From: Chryseobacterium sp. KACC 21268
GTDB taxonomy: Bacteria > Bacteroidota > Bacteroidia > Flavobacteriales > Weeksellaceae
NCBI GenBank assembly: GCA_028736075.1
Contig: CP117875.1
Location: forward strand, 868,001-932,000
Reading direction: 5' to 3'
Length of the DNA stretch: 64,000 nt
Shown one piece after another: positions 42,630 to 52,086 of the stretch. The number at the start of each line of letters is the position of its first letter. Positions within the stretch are counted from its first letter, which is position 1. The notes beneath the pieces are model-generated. The model ran no database searches and was not told where the DNA came from. It saw nothing but the letters and a program-made list of their open reading frames with translations. Position numbers and translations under genes: made by a program.

Positions 42630-44777
42630 ATGGCAATTTTAGGCGAAATTAGAAAAAGATCATGGCTTCTGTTGGGCGTAATAGCTTTGGGATTGTTTGC
42701 ATTTCTTTTCAACGCAGATACCTTTGATAAATTATTTTCAAAGAATCCAAATGTTTTTGGACAGGTCAATGGCGAAGATATTACAAGAGACGAGTACAAT
42801 GACCAGTTGTTCATTATGCAACAGCAAGCACAGCAGCAAGGTCAGCCGACAAAAGGTTTGGAAGAGCAGGCTTGGCAGATCCTTGTGCAGTCAAAACTGA
42901 TCAAACAGCAATTTGAAAAAACAGGATTGACGCTTTCAGATGAGACATTCTGGAGTCAAATTCAATATGATCCTATTTTCGCGCAGAATCAACAGTATTT
43001 TGATGATAAAGGAAACTTTAAAGTTCAACAGCTTAAAACCGATATAGAAAAATCTCAGGCTGCACAGCCAGAGGCTTACTCTTTTTGGTTGAAAAACAAA
43101 AAGGCTATCGAATACAGAATGATGGCTAGAATGCTTTTCGGAAATATTACTTCGGGAATCACGACCAGCAAAAAAGAAGCTGAGTTGATGGTGAAATTCC
43201 GTGATGATATGGCAAACATTGATTTCGTAAAAGTTGATTATCTGGAGTTTTCTAAAAAGAACAACGTAAAAGTAACGACTCAGGATCTTGCAGATTACAT
43301 CAAATTACATCCAACGAGATTCAAAGCTACGGCTAGCAGAAATATTGCTTATGCTTATTTCCCAGCTGCTCCTAGTGCTCAGGATGATACTGCAACACTT
43401 AACGAAATTAATAAACTTTTCCTAAAGGGAACTGATGCTTCAAACGGTGCTGAGAATTTCCAGAACACGACGAATGATTCTATGTTTGTAGAACTTAATT
43501 CTGATGTTCCTTTCATTCCTCAGTATGTAACTACGGCTCAATTGCCACAAGAAATTAAAGATAAAGTTGCTACAGCAGCTATCGGGCAGACTTTTGGTCC
43601 TTACAAAGAGCAAACGCTTTATGTCGTATCAAAAGTATTAGACAGACAGATGAAGCCTTCGGATTCTGTAAGCTCCAGTCATATTTTGATCGCTTACAAA
43701 GGTGCTGAAAGATCTACAGCTACAAGATCTAAAGAAGAAGCAAAAGCTATCGCTGATAAGATATTGGCTGAAGTAAAAGCTAATCCTGCAAAATTCGCAG
43801 AAGATCTTAAACAGTCTGATGAGCCAAACGCGGTAGAAAGAAATGGAAGTGTGGGTTGGACAACGCCAGCTTCTCCATTTGCGCCAGGATATCTAAGCTT
43901 TTTGGCATCTCACAAAAAAGGAGATATTGGATTGGCAGAAACATCATTCGGATATCATATCATCAGAGTTGATGAGAGACCGGAAAGTTTGAAGTACAAA
44001 ATTGCTCACTTGGCTAAAAATATCAAAGCGTCTGACAAAACTGAAAATCAAGTTCTGACTCAAGCAACTAGATTCATTCAGCAAACTCAAGGTAAAAGCT
44101 TTAACCAATTCAAAAGCTTAGCAGAGAAAAACAAATACAGATTTGATAATCCTAAAGCTGTAGGAAGATTCCAAGGAACGCTTCCAGGTATTGGCTCAGA
44201 TAAAGATGCGGATGTGATTGCTTGGGCTTTCGATAAGAAAAGAGAAAATGGAGACACAGATATCTTCACTGTAGAAGGAACTGGTGATAGAATCGTAGCT
44301 TATGTGGTTGGAAAGCAAGATGAAGGTCTTGCAGATCCAGAAACGGTAAGAGATCAAATCGAACCAATCGTAAAAAATAAAGTCCTTGCTAAGAAAATCC
44401 TTGAGAAAATCAACGCTGGAAAATATGCTTCACTAGACCAAGCCGCAAAAGCATTGGGAACAACGAAAGCTAGTGCTACAATCAATGTCTTCAATCCTTC
44501 TGTAAATGGAGCAATGGAGCCAAAAGTTGCTGGAGCAGCGTTCGGAGTTGCTGTGAACAAATTGTCTCAGCCGATAGAAGGTATGACAGGTGTTTACTTA
44601 GTGGTTAAAAAATCAGTAACAACCAACAAATTGCCAGGAGACATCAAACAGATCACAGAATCTATCACGCAGCAGAATTCTCAGCAATTCACTGGAGCGC
44701 TATTAAAGAGTCTTCAGGATAATGCGAAGATCAAAGATTATAGAATTGACGTTTGGGACAAGAATCCTCAACAATAA
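42630..44777 (+). CDS. Periplasmic peptidyl-prolyl isomerase (PpiD/SurA-like)
   Basis: 715 aa. An N-terminal anchor (about residues 10-27) is followed by a SurA-N-like chaperone region (about 35-250). A parvulin PPIC domain follows (about 348-455, with SSSHILIAYKG, FAEDLKQSDEPNA and the GSVGWTTPASPF and ETSFGYHIIRVDERPES blocks). A long C-terminal helical region completes it. The architecture is that of PpiD-type foldases that handle secreted proteins at the periplasmic face. A TATTTTCG element at 42595 is a weak promoter candidate. Confidence 0.9.
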   Translation: MAILGEIRKRSWLLLGVIALGLFAFLFNADTFDKLFSKNPNVFGQVNGEDITRDEYNDQLFIMQQQAQQQGQPTKGLEEQAWQILVQSKLIKQQFEKTGLTLSDETFWSQIQYDPIFAQNQQYFDDKGNFKVQQLKTDIEKSQAAQPEAYSFWLKNKKAIEYRMMARMLFGNITSGITTSKKEAELMVKFRDDMANIDFVKVDYLEFSKKNNVKVTTQDLADYIKLHPTRFKATASRNIAYAYFPAAPSAQDDTATLNEINKLFLKGTDASNGAENFQNTTNDSMFVELNSDVPFIPQYVTTAQLPQEIKDKVATAAIGQTFGPYKEQTLYVVSKVLDRQMKPSDSVSSSHILIAYKGAERSTATRSKEEAKAIADKILAEVKANPAKFAEDLKQSDEPNAVERNGSVGWTTPASPFAPGYLSFLASHKKGDIGLAETSFGYHIIRVDERPESLKYKIAHLAKNIKASDKTENQVLTQATRFIQQTQGKSFNQFKSLAEKNKYRFDNPKAVGRFQGTLPGIGSDKDADVIAWAFDKKRENGDTDIFTVEGTGDRIVAYVVGKQDEGLADPETVRDQIEPIVKNKVLAKKILEKINAGKYASLDQAAKALGTTKASATINVFNPSVNGAMEPKVAGAAFGVAVNKLSQPIEGMTGVYLVVKKSVTTNKLPGDIKQITESITQQNSQQFTGALLKSLQDNAKIKDYRIDVWDKNPQQ

Positions 44778-44793
44778 TTTCAAAATATATTAC

Positions 44794-44835
44794 AACAAGC
44801 AAAAGCGGCATAATTGTCGCTTTTGTTGTTTTTTA
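44794..44835 (+). terminator. Terminator after the PPIase gene
   Basis: CAAAAGCG (44800-44807) pairs with CGCTTTTG (44818-44825), and the outer AACAA with TTGTT across one bulged G. A T-rich tract follows. Confidence 0.8.
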
Positions 44836-44864
44836 TTTATATCCATTATAAAACCAATATTCAT

Positions 44865-44872
44865 TATATTTG
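44865..44872 (+). promoter_or_regulatory. -7 promoter element for the MlaD-like gene
   Basis: TATATTTG matches TAnnTTTG, 22 nt before the GTG start at 44895. Confidence 0.5.
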
Positions 44873-44894
44873 CTAATTAGTAAAATCTACAAAC

Positions 44895-45845
44895 GTGAAG
44901 TTAAGTAAAGAATTAAAAACAGGGCTCATCGCTATTTTTGCCATTATAGGTTTCGTTGTACTTTATCAATTTATGAAAGGAAAAAGTCTTTTCACAACGG
45001 ACAATGTTTTCTTCGTGAAATACGACAATGTCGAAGGTCTTGCGGTTTCCAATCCTGTCTCCATCAACGGTCTGAAAGTAGGACAAGTTGATGAAATAAA
45101 GCCTATAACAACTGGTGGAAAATTACATTTTGTTGTAAAGCTAACCATAGACGATAATTTCGAATTTTCTAAAAGATCTACTGTTGAGATCTTCGAACCT
45201 GGATTGATGTCTGGAAAGGAAATGAGAGTTAATTTGTTTTATGGTGGGCAAACTGCAAAAGATGGTGATACGTTGGCTGGTAACTATCAATTATCAATGC
45301 TTAACTCATTGTCATCACAAGTAAAACCAGTGAAAGACCAATTGTCAAATGTATTGCTGAAGTTAGATTCGACGCTTGCAAGCACCAACAAAATTGTTGA
45401 TGAGCAAAACAGAAGAGAAATCAAATTATTACTTTCAAATCTTAATAAAACAATCGAATCTTTCAAAGGTGCATCTGACAGAACAAACTCTATTCTCGCA
45501 AATAACGAAAAAGGCCTACACGAAGTGGTTGCAAATGCCAATGCGGCAATGATGACTGCCAACAAAACGCTGGACAAATACGGTGCTGTAGCAGAACGTG
45601 TGGATATTGATAAATTGAATGGAACAATCGACCAGTTCAACCAAACAGCTGGCAAACTGAATAACGTTATTTCTGGCATACAAAACGGCGAAGGTTCGCT
45701 TGGTAAATTGGCGAAAGATGAAGAGCTTTACAACAATCTAACTAAGACTTCTAAGAACTTGAATGAGTTGGTAGAAGACTTCAAAGTTAACCCTAAGAGA
45801 TATGTCAATTTCTCTGTCTTTGGTAAAAACGCAGACAAAAAATAA
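44895..45845 (+). CDS. MCE-domain protein (MlaD family), GTG start
   Basis: 316 aa starting with GTG; the signal anchor begins at once (about residues 8-27), which supports the start. An MCE domain follows (about 36-115, with YDNVEGLAVSNPVSINGLKVGQV, cut here as VSINGLKVGQV, and EPGLMSGKEMRVNLFYGG). A long helical part with many Asn and Thr comes next. MCE proteins form hexameric rings that carry lipids between membranes. Only the MCE subunit is here; the matching permease and ATPase are not in the window. It lies 3 nt before the Fe-S protein gene. Confidence 0.9.
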   Translation: MKLSKELKTGLIAIFAIIGFVVLYQFMKGKSLFTTDNVFFVKYDNVEGLAVSNPVSINGLKVGQVDEIKPITTGGKLHFVVKLTIDDNFEFSKRSTVEIFEPGLMSGKEMRVNLFYGGQTAKDGDTLAGNYQLSMLNSLSSQVKPVKDQLSNVLLKLDSTLASTNKIVDEQNRREIKLLLSNLNKTIESFKGASDRTNSILANNEKGLHEVVANANAAMMTANKTLDKYGAVAERVDIDKLNGTIDQFNQTAGKLNNVISGIQNGEGSLGKLAKDEELYNNLTKTSKNLNELVEDFKVNPKRYVNFSVFGKNADKK

Positions 45846-45848
45846 GCT

Positions 45849-47165
45849 ATGCAATATATTGATAATGCTATTTTCCTGATTCTTTTAATTGCTGGTTTCG
45901 GACTGTTCTTTAAAAGTCTGAAAGAGATCTATCGCAATATCAAATTAGGAAGAGAGATCAACAGAACCGATAGAAAAGCAGAACGATGGGCGATCATGTC
46001 CAGAGTCGCGCTTGGACAAAGTAAGATGGTGAAACGCCCGATTGCAGGGATTTTGCATATTTTCGTCTATGTTGGGTTTGTAATTATCAATATCGAAGTA
46101 CTGGAAATTATCATTGATGGCATCTTCGGAACACATCGGTTTTTACAAGGTATTTTAGGTGATACCTTCTATGGTTTTTTCACATCCTCTTTGGAAGTTT
46201 TGGCACTATTGGTGGTGATTGCAGTCGTGGTATTTTTCATTAGAAGAAATTTCTACGGCGTGAAAAGACTGACGATGAAAGAACTTTTCGGTTGGCCAAA
46301 GAATGATGCGAATTGGATTTTGATCATCGAGTTTGCTTTGATGGTTGCTTTCTTCACGATGAATGGTGCAGATTATTATGCTGATACCAATCGCTTCGGA
46401 GGCAATTTTCCTATTTCAAAATACATATTTCCATTCTTTCAGAATTTCAATGTAGAAACACTTCATATTGTTGAGAAATCCGCTTGGTGGTTTCATTTTG
46501 TCGGGATCTTATTCTTTATGAATTATCTATATTACTCAAAACATCTTCATATTATTTTGGCATTCCCAAACACCTGGTTTGCAAATCTTGAGAAAAAGGG
46601 AAAATTCAACAATCTGGATTCTGTTACGAAGGAAATCAAATTAATGATGGATCCGAACGCAGATCCTTATGCTGCACCGGCAGAAGGCGCAACAGAAGTG
46701 CCATCAAAATTTGGAGCAGAAGATATTTTTGATTTGGATCAGCATCAATTGATGAGCGCTTATTCTTGTACAGAATGTGGACGTTGTACTTCGGTTTGTC
46801 CTGCCAATATCACAGGTAAGAAACTTTCACCAAGGTTGATAATGATGAAAACCAGAGATCGTCTGGAGGAAGTCGGAAAAAACATCAACAAGAACGGTGG
46901 AAAATTCGTTGAAGACGGAAAAAAACTGGTCAATGATTATATAACTAAAGAAGAACTTTGGGCGTGCACCACTTGTAATGCTTGCGTAGAAGCTTGTCCG
47001 GTTCTGATTGATCCTCTATCGATTATATTTGAAATGAGAAGGTTTTTGGTAATGGAGCAATCTGCCGCGCCACAAGAATTAAATCTAATGATGACCAATG
47101 TGGAGAATAATGCAGCACCTTGGCAATACAATCAAGCCGATCGTTTGAATTGGGCGAAGGATTAA
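45849..47165 (+). CDS. Membrane Fe-S oxidoreductase, HdrD/GlpC-like N-terminal half
   Basis: 438 aa. Four to five transmembrane helices occupy about residues 5-245, of a NarI / cytochrome-b-like type with histidines in or near helices. Two 4Fe-4S clusters follow: CTECGRCTSVCP near 307-318 and CTTCNACVEACP near 374-385. The arrangement matches the membrane subunit plus ferredoxin part of heterodisulfide-reductase-like quinone-linked complexes. The CCG domain that usually follows is encoded separately by the next gene, so the two are probably partners. The electron donor is unknown. Confidence 0.87.
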   Translation: MQYIDNAIFLILLIAGFGLFFKSLKEIYRNIKLGREINRTDRKAERWAIMSRVALGQSKMVKRPIAGILHIFVYVGFVIINIEVLEIIIDGIFGTHRFLQGILGDTFYGFFTSSLEVLALLVVIAVVVFFIRRNFYGVKRLTMKELFGWPKNDANWILIIEFALMVAFFTMNGADYYADTNRFGGNFPISKYIFPFFQNFNVETLHIVEKSAWWFHFVGILFFMNYLYYSKHLHIILAFPNTWFANLEKKGKFNNLDSVTKEIKLMMDPNADPYAAPAEGATEVPSKFGAEDIFDLDQHQLMSAYSCTECGRCTSVCPANITGKKLSPRLIMMKTRDRLEEVGKNINKNGGKFVEDGKKLVNDYITKEELWACTTCNACVEACPVLIDPLSIIFEMRRFLVMEQSAAPQELNLMMTNVENNAAPWQYNQADRLNWAKD

Positions 47166-47216
47166 TCTAAAAGTAAAAGTACATTTTACATTAATACAAA
47201 ATACATTTTACAACAA

Positions 47217-48002
47217 ATGGATTTCACTATAAAAACAATGGCGGATTACTCTGCAGAAAGCAAATCTCCGGAAGTTCTCTTCTGGGTCGGTTGCGCTGGA
47301 AGTTTCGATGACAGAGCCAAAAAAATAACCAAAGCATTCTGCAAAATTCTAAATAAAATCGGAGTTGAATTCGCTGTTCTTGGACAAGAAGAATCCTGCA
47401 CAGGTGACCCTGCAAAACGTGCTGGAAACGAGTTTGTTTTCCAAATGATGGCTTTGACCAATATCGAAGTTTTGAATGCTTACGAAGTGAAAAAAATCGT
47501 AACGGCTTGTCCACACTGTTTCAATACTTTGAAGAACGAATATCCTAGTCTTGGCGGAAATTACGAAGTTTTACATCATACACAGTTCCTAAAAGATTTA
47601 ATGAATGATGGCAGACTGAAAATCGAAGGCGGAAGTTTCAAAGGCAAAAAAATCACTTTCCACGATCCATGCTATCTCGGAAGAGGAAATGGCGAATACG
47701 AAGCGCCGAGAATGCTCCTTGAAAAATTGGATGCCGAATTGGTAGAGATGAAACGCTGCAAAACCAACGGACTCTGTTGTGGAGCTGGCGGCGCGCAAAT
47801 GTTCAAAGAACCGGAAAAAGGAAACAAAGACATCAATGTGGAAAGAACAGAAGAAGCCCTTTCATTCGAACCGAAGATCATTGCTACGGGATGCCCGTTT
47901 TGCAACACGATGATGACGGATGGCGTGAAACATTTCAATAAAAATACAGAAGTAGAAGTCAAAGATATTGTAGAACTATTGGCAGAGGCAGAGGACTTGT
48001 AG
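47217..48002 (+). CDS. CCG-domain (Fe-S)-binding oxidoreductase subunit, HdrB/GlpC-like
   Basis: 261 aa with two cysteine-rich CCG domains. The first has CPHCFNTLKNEYP near residues 100-112 and the second CCGAGGAQMF near 184-193 followed by CPFCNTMM near 223-230; HDPCYLGRGN near 149-158 is also typical. Such domains bind a non-cubane 4Fe-4S cluster in heterodisulfide reductase. Soluble, so it would dock on the preceding membrane protein. The 51-nt gap contains two ACATTTTACA repeats but no terminator. Confidence 0.9.
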   Translation: MDFTIKTMADYSAESKSPEVLFWVGCAGSFDDRAKKITKAFCKILNKIGVEFAVLGQEESCTGDPAKRAGNEFVFQMMALTNIEVLNAYEVKKIVTACPHCFNTLKNEYPSLGGNYEVLHHTQFLKDLMNDGRLKIEGGSFKGKKITFHDPCYLGRGNGEYEAPRMLLEKLDAELVEMKRCKTNGLCCGAGGAQMFKEPEKGNKDINVERTEEALSFEPKIIATGCPFCNTMMTDGVKHFNKNTEVEVKDIVELLAEAEDL

Positions 48003-48006
48003 TTTT

Positions 48007-49140
48007 ATGAATATTAAATGGGGTGCATCGTTCATATTTTTTTTATTTGTTCTGAGTTATTTGACCTATTCAAGTTATCAGAACAGAGTTTATGATTGGG
48101 ATATGCCGGGATATTTGGGAAGCATCTATTCCTGGGACTACCCAAATGATGCAGAAAAAGTACATTCCCTCACATATTCTTCGATCAAAGAAGAAGCGAG
48201 CCCAGAGAAGTATAAAGATATTATTTCTCTTAATTTGCCTAATAAAGTATTCGAAAAAGATTACTCGGCATTCTCAGAACAGTTGCCCTACTATCAGATA
48301 AAGGTCGGATACAATGCGCTCATTTATACAGTTCATAAAATAGGGTTTTCTGGTCCTACCTCTTTATTTATCGTGAACTTTCTGGCTTATTTTATTTCAG
48401 GATTGTTGATTTTTTATTTTCTAATGAGTCTTTTTCCGAAGTACTATTTGGTTGCACCCATTATTTCTATATCAATTCTCAGTCTGCCAGTTCTAAGAGA
48501 GATGGCAGAAAATCCTACGCCAGATATATTGTCTTTTGTCCTCTTGTTATTATTTATCATTTCTGTCTTGCAGAAGAGAAGCGCGGCTACTCAGTTTATC
48601 TTGTTGTTAATCAGTGTCTTGATAAGGCCAGATTATATCATATTTGCACTATCCTATTTATTTTTAGCAATATTTTTCCGGTTTATTAAAGAAAACAAGA
48701 AAGTAGATTTTTCTTTGATTGGCCAGGCTTTAATTATGGTAATTGTTTATTTGATTATTATAAAGTATTATCATTATCCAGGATGGAATGATGTCTTTTA
48801 TGACACTTTTATCCACAGAAGACCTGTGATTTCAGCTGAGCCAGCCAATTTTACATTTAAACAGTATTGGGATTTATTAATTTTCAAACTTGTAAATTTT
48901 AAAAGAATTTCGATAGTTTCCAGTGTTATCCTTACTGCAATATTTTTTGTTTCCAAAGATCTTTTTGTGAGGATGCTTTCCAGCTTGGTGTTTTTAAATA
49001 TTTACTTCAAATTTTTGTTGTTTCCACAAGGTGGGACTTTAAGATTTTTTTTAGGCTTTGTCATTATTCTATTTCTAATCTTAATATATGCTGTAAGCAC
49101 GAAAAATATTAAGCTCTTTAAACTGAAGAAAATTTCATAA
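48007..49140 (+). CDS. Polytopic membrane protein, possible GT-C-type glycosyltransferase
   Basis: 377 aa with about nine to ten transmembrane helices. The first extracytoplasmic loop, after helix 1, is long (about residues 25-105) and holds YDWDMPGYLGSIYSWDYPND. The acidic residues there resemble the first-loop acidic motif of lipid-linked-sugar GT-C enzymes. Downstream genes encode a GT4 glycosyltransferase and a flippase, which fits. I cannot assign a family; the start lies 4 nt after the previous stop. Confidence 0.6.
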   Translation: MNIKWGASFIFFLFVLSYLTYSSYQNRVYDWDMPGYLGSIYSWDYPNDAEKVHSLTYSSIKEEASPEKYKDIISLNLPNKVFEKDYSAFSEQLPYYQIKVGYNALIYTVHKIGFSGPTSLFIVNFLAYFISGLLIFYFLMSLFPKYYLVAPIISISILSLPVLREMAENPTPDILSFVLLLLFIISVLQKRSAATQFILLLISVLIRPDYIIFALSYLFLAIFFRFIKENKKVDFSLIGQALIMVIVYLIIIKYYHYPGWNDVFYDTFIHRRPVISAEPANFTFKQYWDLLIFKLVNFKRISIVSSVILTAIFFVSKDLFVRMLSSLVFLNIYFKFLLFPQGGTLRFFLGFVIILFLILIYAVSTKNIKLFKLKKIS

Positions 49141-49159
49141 TTTTGATAAAAGTTTTTTT

Positions 49160-49648
49160 ATGAAAATCGAGGAATCTAATATAGTGGAAACAAGCGATTA
49201 TCGAGTAATAATCTATCCAGCGTCAAGACCTTTCACAGCTAAAGAAAGCAAAACAATTGCTGAAAAGCTTTACGATTTTTTAGGTGATTGGGCTGCTCAC
49301 GGAAAAGAGCTCTCGTCTTCTTTCAAAATTGAAAAGAACCAATTCATCATCATCTGTGTTGATGAGGAGAAAGAAGCGGCTTCTGGTTGCAGCATTGATG
49401 CTCTGGGGAAAGTGATGAGAGAGTTGGATTCTCAGTTCGAGCTTGGATTGTTTGACAGGATGAAGGCCAGCTTCATAGAAAATGGTGAAGTCAAAACTTT
49501 GAAACTATCTGATTTTAAGAATAAAATTAGAAGTGGCGAATTATCAAAAGATATCGAAGTTTTTGATTTCTCCAAGAATACGTATCTGGATTTTCTGAGC
49601 CACTTTATTCAGCCTTTCAGTAGGAGCTGGGCATCTTCCATTTCTTAG
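49160..49648 (+). CDS. Conserved Bacteroidota protein of unknown function
   Basis: 162 aa, soluble, no signal or membrane segment. Similar proteins in this phylum are often labelled 'ABC transporter ATPase', but no Walker A, signature or Walker B motif is present here, so that label would be wrong. Visible blocks are VIIYPASRPFTAKESKTIAE near residues 15-34, FIIICVDEEKEAASGCSID near 67-85 and the basic/acidic ELGLFDRMKASF near 97-108. It sits between membrane and glycosyltransferase genes. Function unknown. Confidence 0.75.
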   Translation: MKIEESNIVETSDYRVIIYPASRPFTAKESKTIAEKLYDFLGDWAAHGKELSSSFKIEKNQFIIICVDEEKEAASGCSIDALGKVMRELDSQFELGLFDRMKASFIENGEVKTLKLSDFKNKIRSGELSKDIEVFDFSKNTYLDFLSHFIQPFSRSWASSIS

Positions 49649-49676
49649 TTTTTAGGTCCAATCTCAACAGAAAACT

Positions 49677-50813
49677 TTGAAAATACTTTTCATTTCTTCT
49701 TGGTTTCCCAATAAGCAGGAACCTACGAATGGTAATTTTGTGCAGCGTCACGCAGAAGCTGTAGCAACGCAACATGATGTAGAAATCCTGCATACGATTG
49801 GAGATTTTAACCAGAAAGAGATTTTTGTGTTTGATGATCATGTGATTAATGGAATCAGAACGCTTATTGTTTATTATAAAAATTCGAAGAATCCAATTCA
49901 GAATTTTCTCAGAAGAATGAAAGCGTACAGAATGGGATTTGCAAAAATGCAGAAACCGGATTTGGTCCACGCAAATGTGCTTCACAATAACATGCTTTTT
50001 GCTGTTTACCTGAAAAAGAAGCACAAAATCCCGTTTGTGGTAACCGAGCATTGGACAGTACTTAGAAAAATAAATCACGGGACAACTTCTCCTGTTATCA
50101 AAAATATTGCAAAGTTTATAGGCAATCAGGCAGCTGCAATTCTGCCGGTGAGCGATGACCTAAAAAAAAGCCTTGTAGCATTAGGAATAAAAAAGCCGAT
50201 GAAAGTTGTTCCAAATGTCGTAGATACAGCTCTTTTCGAGCCTTTGGATGTTGAGAAGAAAGAATTTACTTTCATTCACATATCCAATTTGATTCCAAGA
50301 AAAAATGCAGATAAAATCCTAAATGTAACGGTTAATCTACTGAAAAAGGGATTCCCTATAAAACTGAAAATCGGGGGAGATGGAGAAACGGTTAACTTGA
50401 GAACCATCGTCGCAAAAGAAGGTCTTGAAGATAAAATCGAGATATTTGACACTTTAACGATTTCCGAAGTTTCGCAAAAATTAAAGACTTCTGACTGCTT
50501 CATACTTTTCAGTAATGATGAAAATCAGCCTTGTGTCATTGCAGAGTCTTTTGCGTCTGGAATCAAAGTGATTTCTACCAATGTTGGAGGGATTTCAGAG
50601 TTTTTTCCGGATCATTTTGGGATTTTAATAGACAGGCCAGATGAACTTCTCCTCGAAAATGCTATGCTGGAATTGATGAATGAAGATCAAATTCTGAATA
50701 AAAAACAAATCGCTGACTACGCAAAAAAAACATTTTCCCAGGAAGCAATCGCAAACCAATATTCGGCAGTTTACAAAAACGTTCTATCAGGAAATAACAG
50801 ATTTGAGAACTGA
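49677..50813 (+). CDS. Group 1/4 family glycosyltransferase, TTG start
   Basis: 378 aa GT-B enzyme starting with TTG, which gives the expected MKILFISSWFPNKQEPTNGN opening; no ATG lies upstream in frame. The second Rossmann domain shows HISNLIPRKNADKILNVT near residues 201-218, then KLKIGGDGETVNL near 229-241. The donor-binding E-x7-E region lies in ENQPCVIAESFASG near 282-295. Product is a transferred hexose on an unknown acceptor. It shares bases with the flippase gene (TGATG overlap), so they are co-translated. Confidence 0.9.
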   Translation: MKILFISSWFPNKQEPTNGNFVQRHAEAVATQHDVEILHTIGDFNQKEIFVFDDHVINGIRTLIVYYKNSKNPIQNFLRRMKAYRMGFAKMQKPDLVHANVLHNNMLFAVYLKKKHKIPFVVTEHWTVLRKINHGTTSPVIKNIAKFIGNQAAAILPVSDDLKKSLVALGIKKPMKVVPNVVDTALFEPLDVEKKEFTFIHISNLIPRKNADKILNVTVNLLKKGFPIKLKIGGDGETVNLRTIVAKEGLEDKIEIFDTLTISEVSQKLKTSDCFILFSNDENQPCVIAESFASGIKVISTNVGGISEFFPDHFGILIDRPDELLLENAMLELMNEDQILNKKQIADYAKKTFSQEAIANQYSAVYKNVLSGNNRFEN

Positions 50814-52054
50814 TGAATAGCCTAAAGGAATTTTTAAGCGGTTTTCTCAAAAACAAAGGACATCATGTTTTTCTTTCTTTCCTGATTGCTAAAATCTGTG
50901 GTTTTTTAAGTTCTATCGTTATCATCAGACTTTTGTCAGAGAGTGATTATGGCGTTCTGAGTATTGTGATGTCTGTTTTTGCCATTTTTCTGCCTTTTTC
51001 AGGATTGGGAAGCAATCAGATTTTGCTACGATATGGCTCTATCACAGAAAATAATGACAAACAGAGATTGTCATCATATCTTTTCTATAAAGGTCTTTTC
51101 TACGAGTTTATATTAATTTTAGTATTCCTCGGATTCTCTTTGATATATGGTGAAAAATACGAGGATGCCTATGTGATTTTTTTATTTTGCGGTATTAGAT
51201 TATTGGGTTTTTATCTGTCAAATCACATCCAGACCTACTACAGGATTATTGGTAAGAATAGTGTTTTTGCCAATGTCAATAATGTTATCAATATCGGCGG
51301 ATTCATTATTCTGGTAGTTTTTACCTATTTTTTTAAGTTTTATGGTTATCTTTTTGCGATTGCTATTATTCCGTATCTGTCTTTATTATGGCTAAAAAAG
51401 GAGATATTCTCATCGAAAGCACAAGAGCCGGAGAATAAAAAAGAACTTTGGAGATTTGGAATTTTCACGGCGGCAACATCTGTGATCTCGGAAACATTAT
51501 TCGCATTGGACATTTTGCTGTTAGGCTATTTTATGAATGAAAATGCTGTTGCTAATTACAAAGTTGCCATCTTGTTACCTTCCAATATTCCGTTTTTGGC
51601 CATTAGTTTTATGCAAAGTGACTATCCGTTGCTTTCCAAAAATTATCAGAACAAGACATTTCTTACCTCGTACATTCGGAATTATTACAAATTATTTATT
51701 CCTATCTGTATAGGGATTTTGTTGTTTTTCTACGTTTTTAAGGATTTGTTGATAAGGTTTTTCTTTGGCGAAAATTATGTGGAGAATGATAACCTGATGA
51801 TGATTCTACTATTTGGATTCACATTTGGAATGCTGTCTCGAAATCTGTTTGGGAATCTCCTGCCGGCAGTCGGTAAGATTGAAATAAACACTTGGGTATC
51901 TGTGATTTCATTGATATTACTTTCTACTATTTCCTATTTTTTAGTATCTGCTTATGGCATTTTAGGAATGGGCATTGCCTTAGCAAGTATGATCATTTGG
52001 GAAGGAACAGCCTATATTTTTTGTTTCAGCAATTATCTTAAAAAGCTATCGTAA
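50813..52054 (+). CDS. Polysaccharide/lipid-linked oligosaccharide flippase (Wzx-like, MOP family)
   Basis: 413 aa with about 12 transmembrane helices of the MOP/MVF superfamily. The N-terminal FLIAKICGFLSSIVIIRLLS region is typical of Wzx flippases, as is the internal repeat of a 6+6 helix plan. It probably flips a lipid-linked glycan made by the neighbouring glycosyltransferase across the inner membrane. The start codon overlaps the upstream stop by one base. Confidence 0.85.
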   Translation: MNSLKEFLSGFLKNKGHHVFLSFLIAKICGFLSSIVIIRLLSESDYGVLSIVMSVFAIFLPFSGLGSNQILLRYGSITENNDKQRLSSYLFYKGLFYEFILILVFLGFSLIYGEKYEDAYVIFLFCGIRLLGFYLSNHIQTYYRIIGKNSVFANVNNVINIGGFIILVVFTYFFKFYGYLFAIAIIPYLSLLWLKKEIFSSKAQEPENKKELWRFGIFTAATSVISETLFALDILLLGYFMNENAVANYKVAILLPSNIPFLAISFMQSDYPLLSKNYQNKTFLTSYIRNYYKLFIPICIGILLFFYVFKDLLIRFFFGENYVENDNLMMILLFGFTFGMLSRNLFGNLLPAVGKIEINTWVSVISLILLSTISYFLVSAYGILGMGIALASMIIWEGTAYIFCFSNYLKKLS

Positions 52055-52073
52055 TCGATTCATTTTTTAGAAT

Positions 52074-52081
52074 TATATTTG
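52074..52081 (+). promoter_or_regulatory. -7 promoter element touching the 52087 lipoprotein start
   Basis: TATATTTG matches TAnnTTTG and is separated by 5 nt from the ATG at 52087; suggests a leaderless or near-leaderless transcript. Confidence 0.5.
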
Positions 52082-52086
52082 CATAG

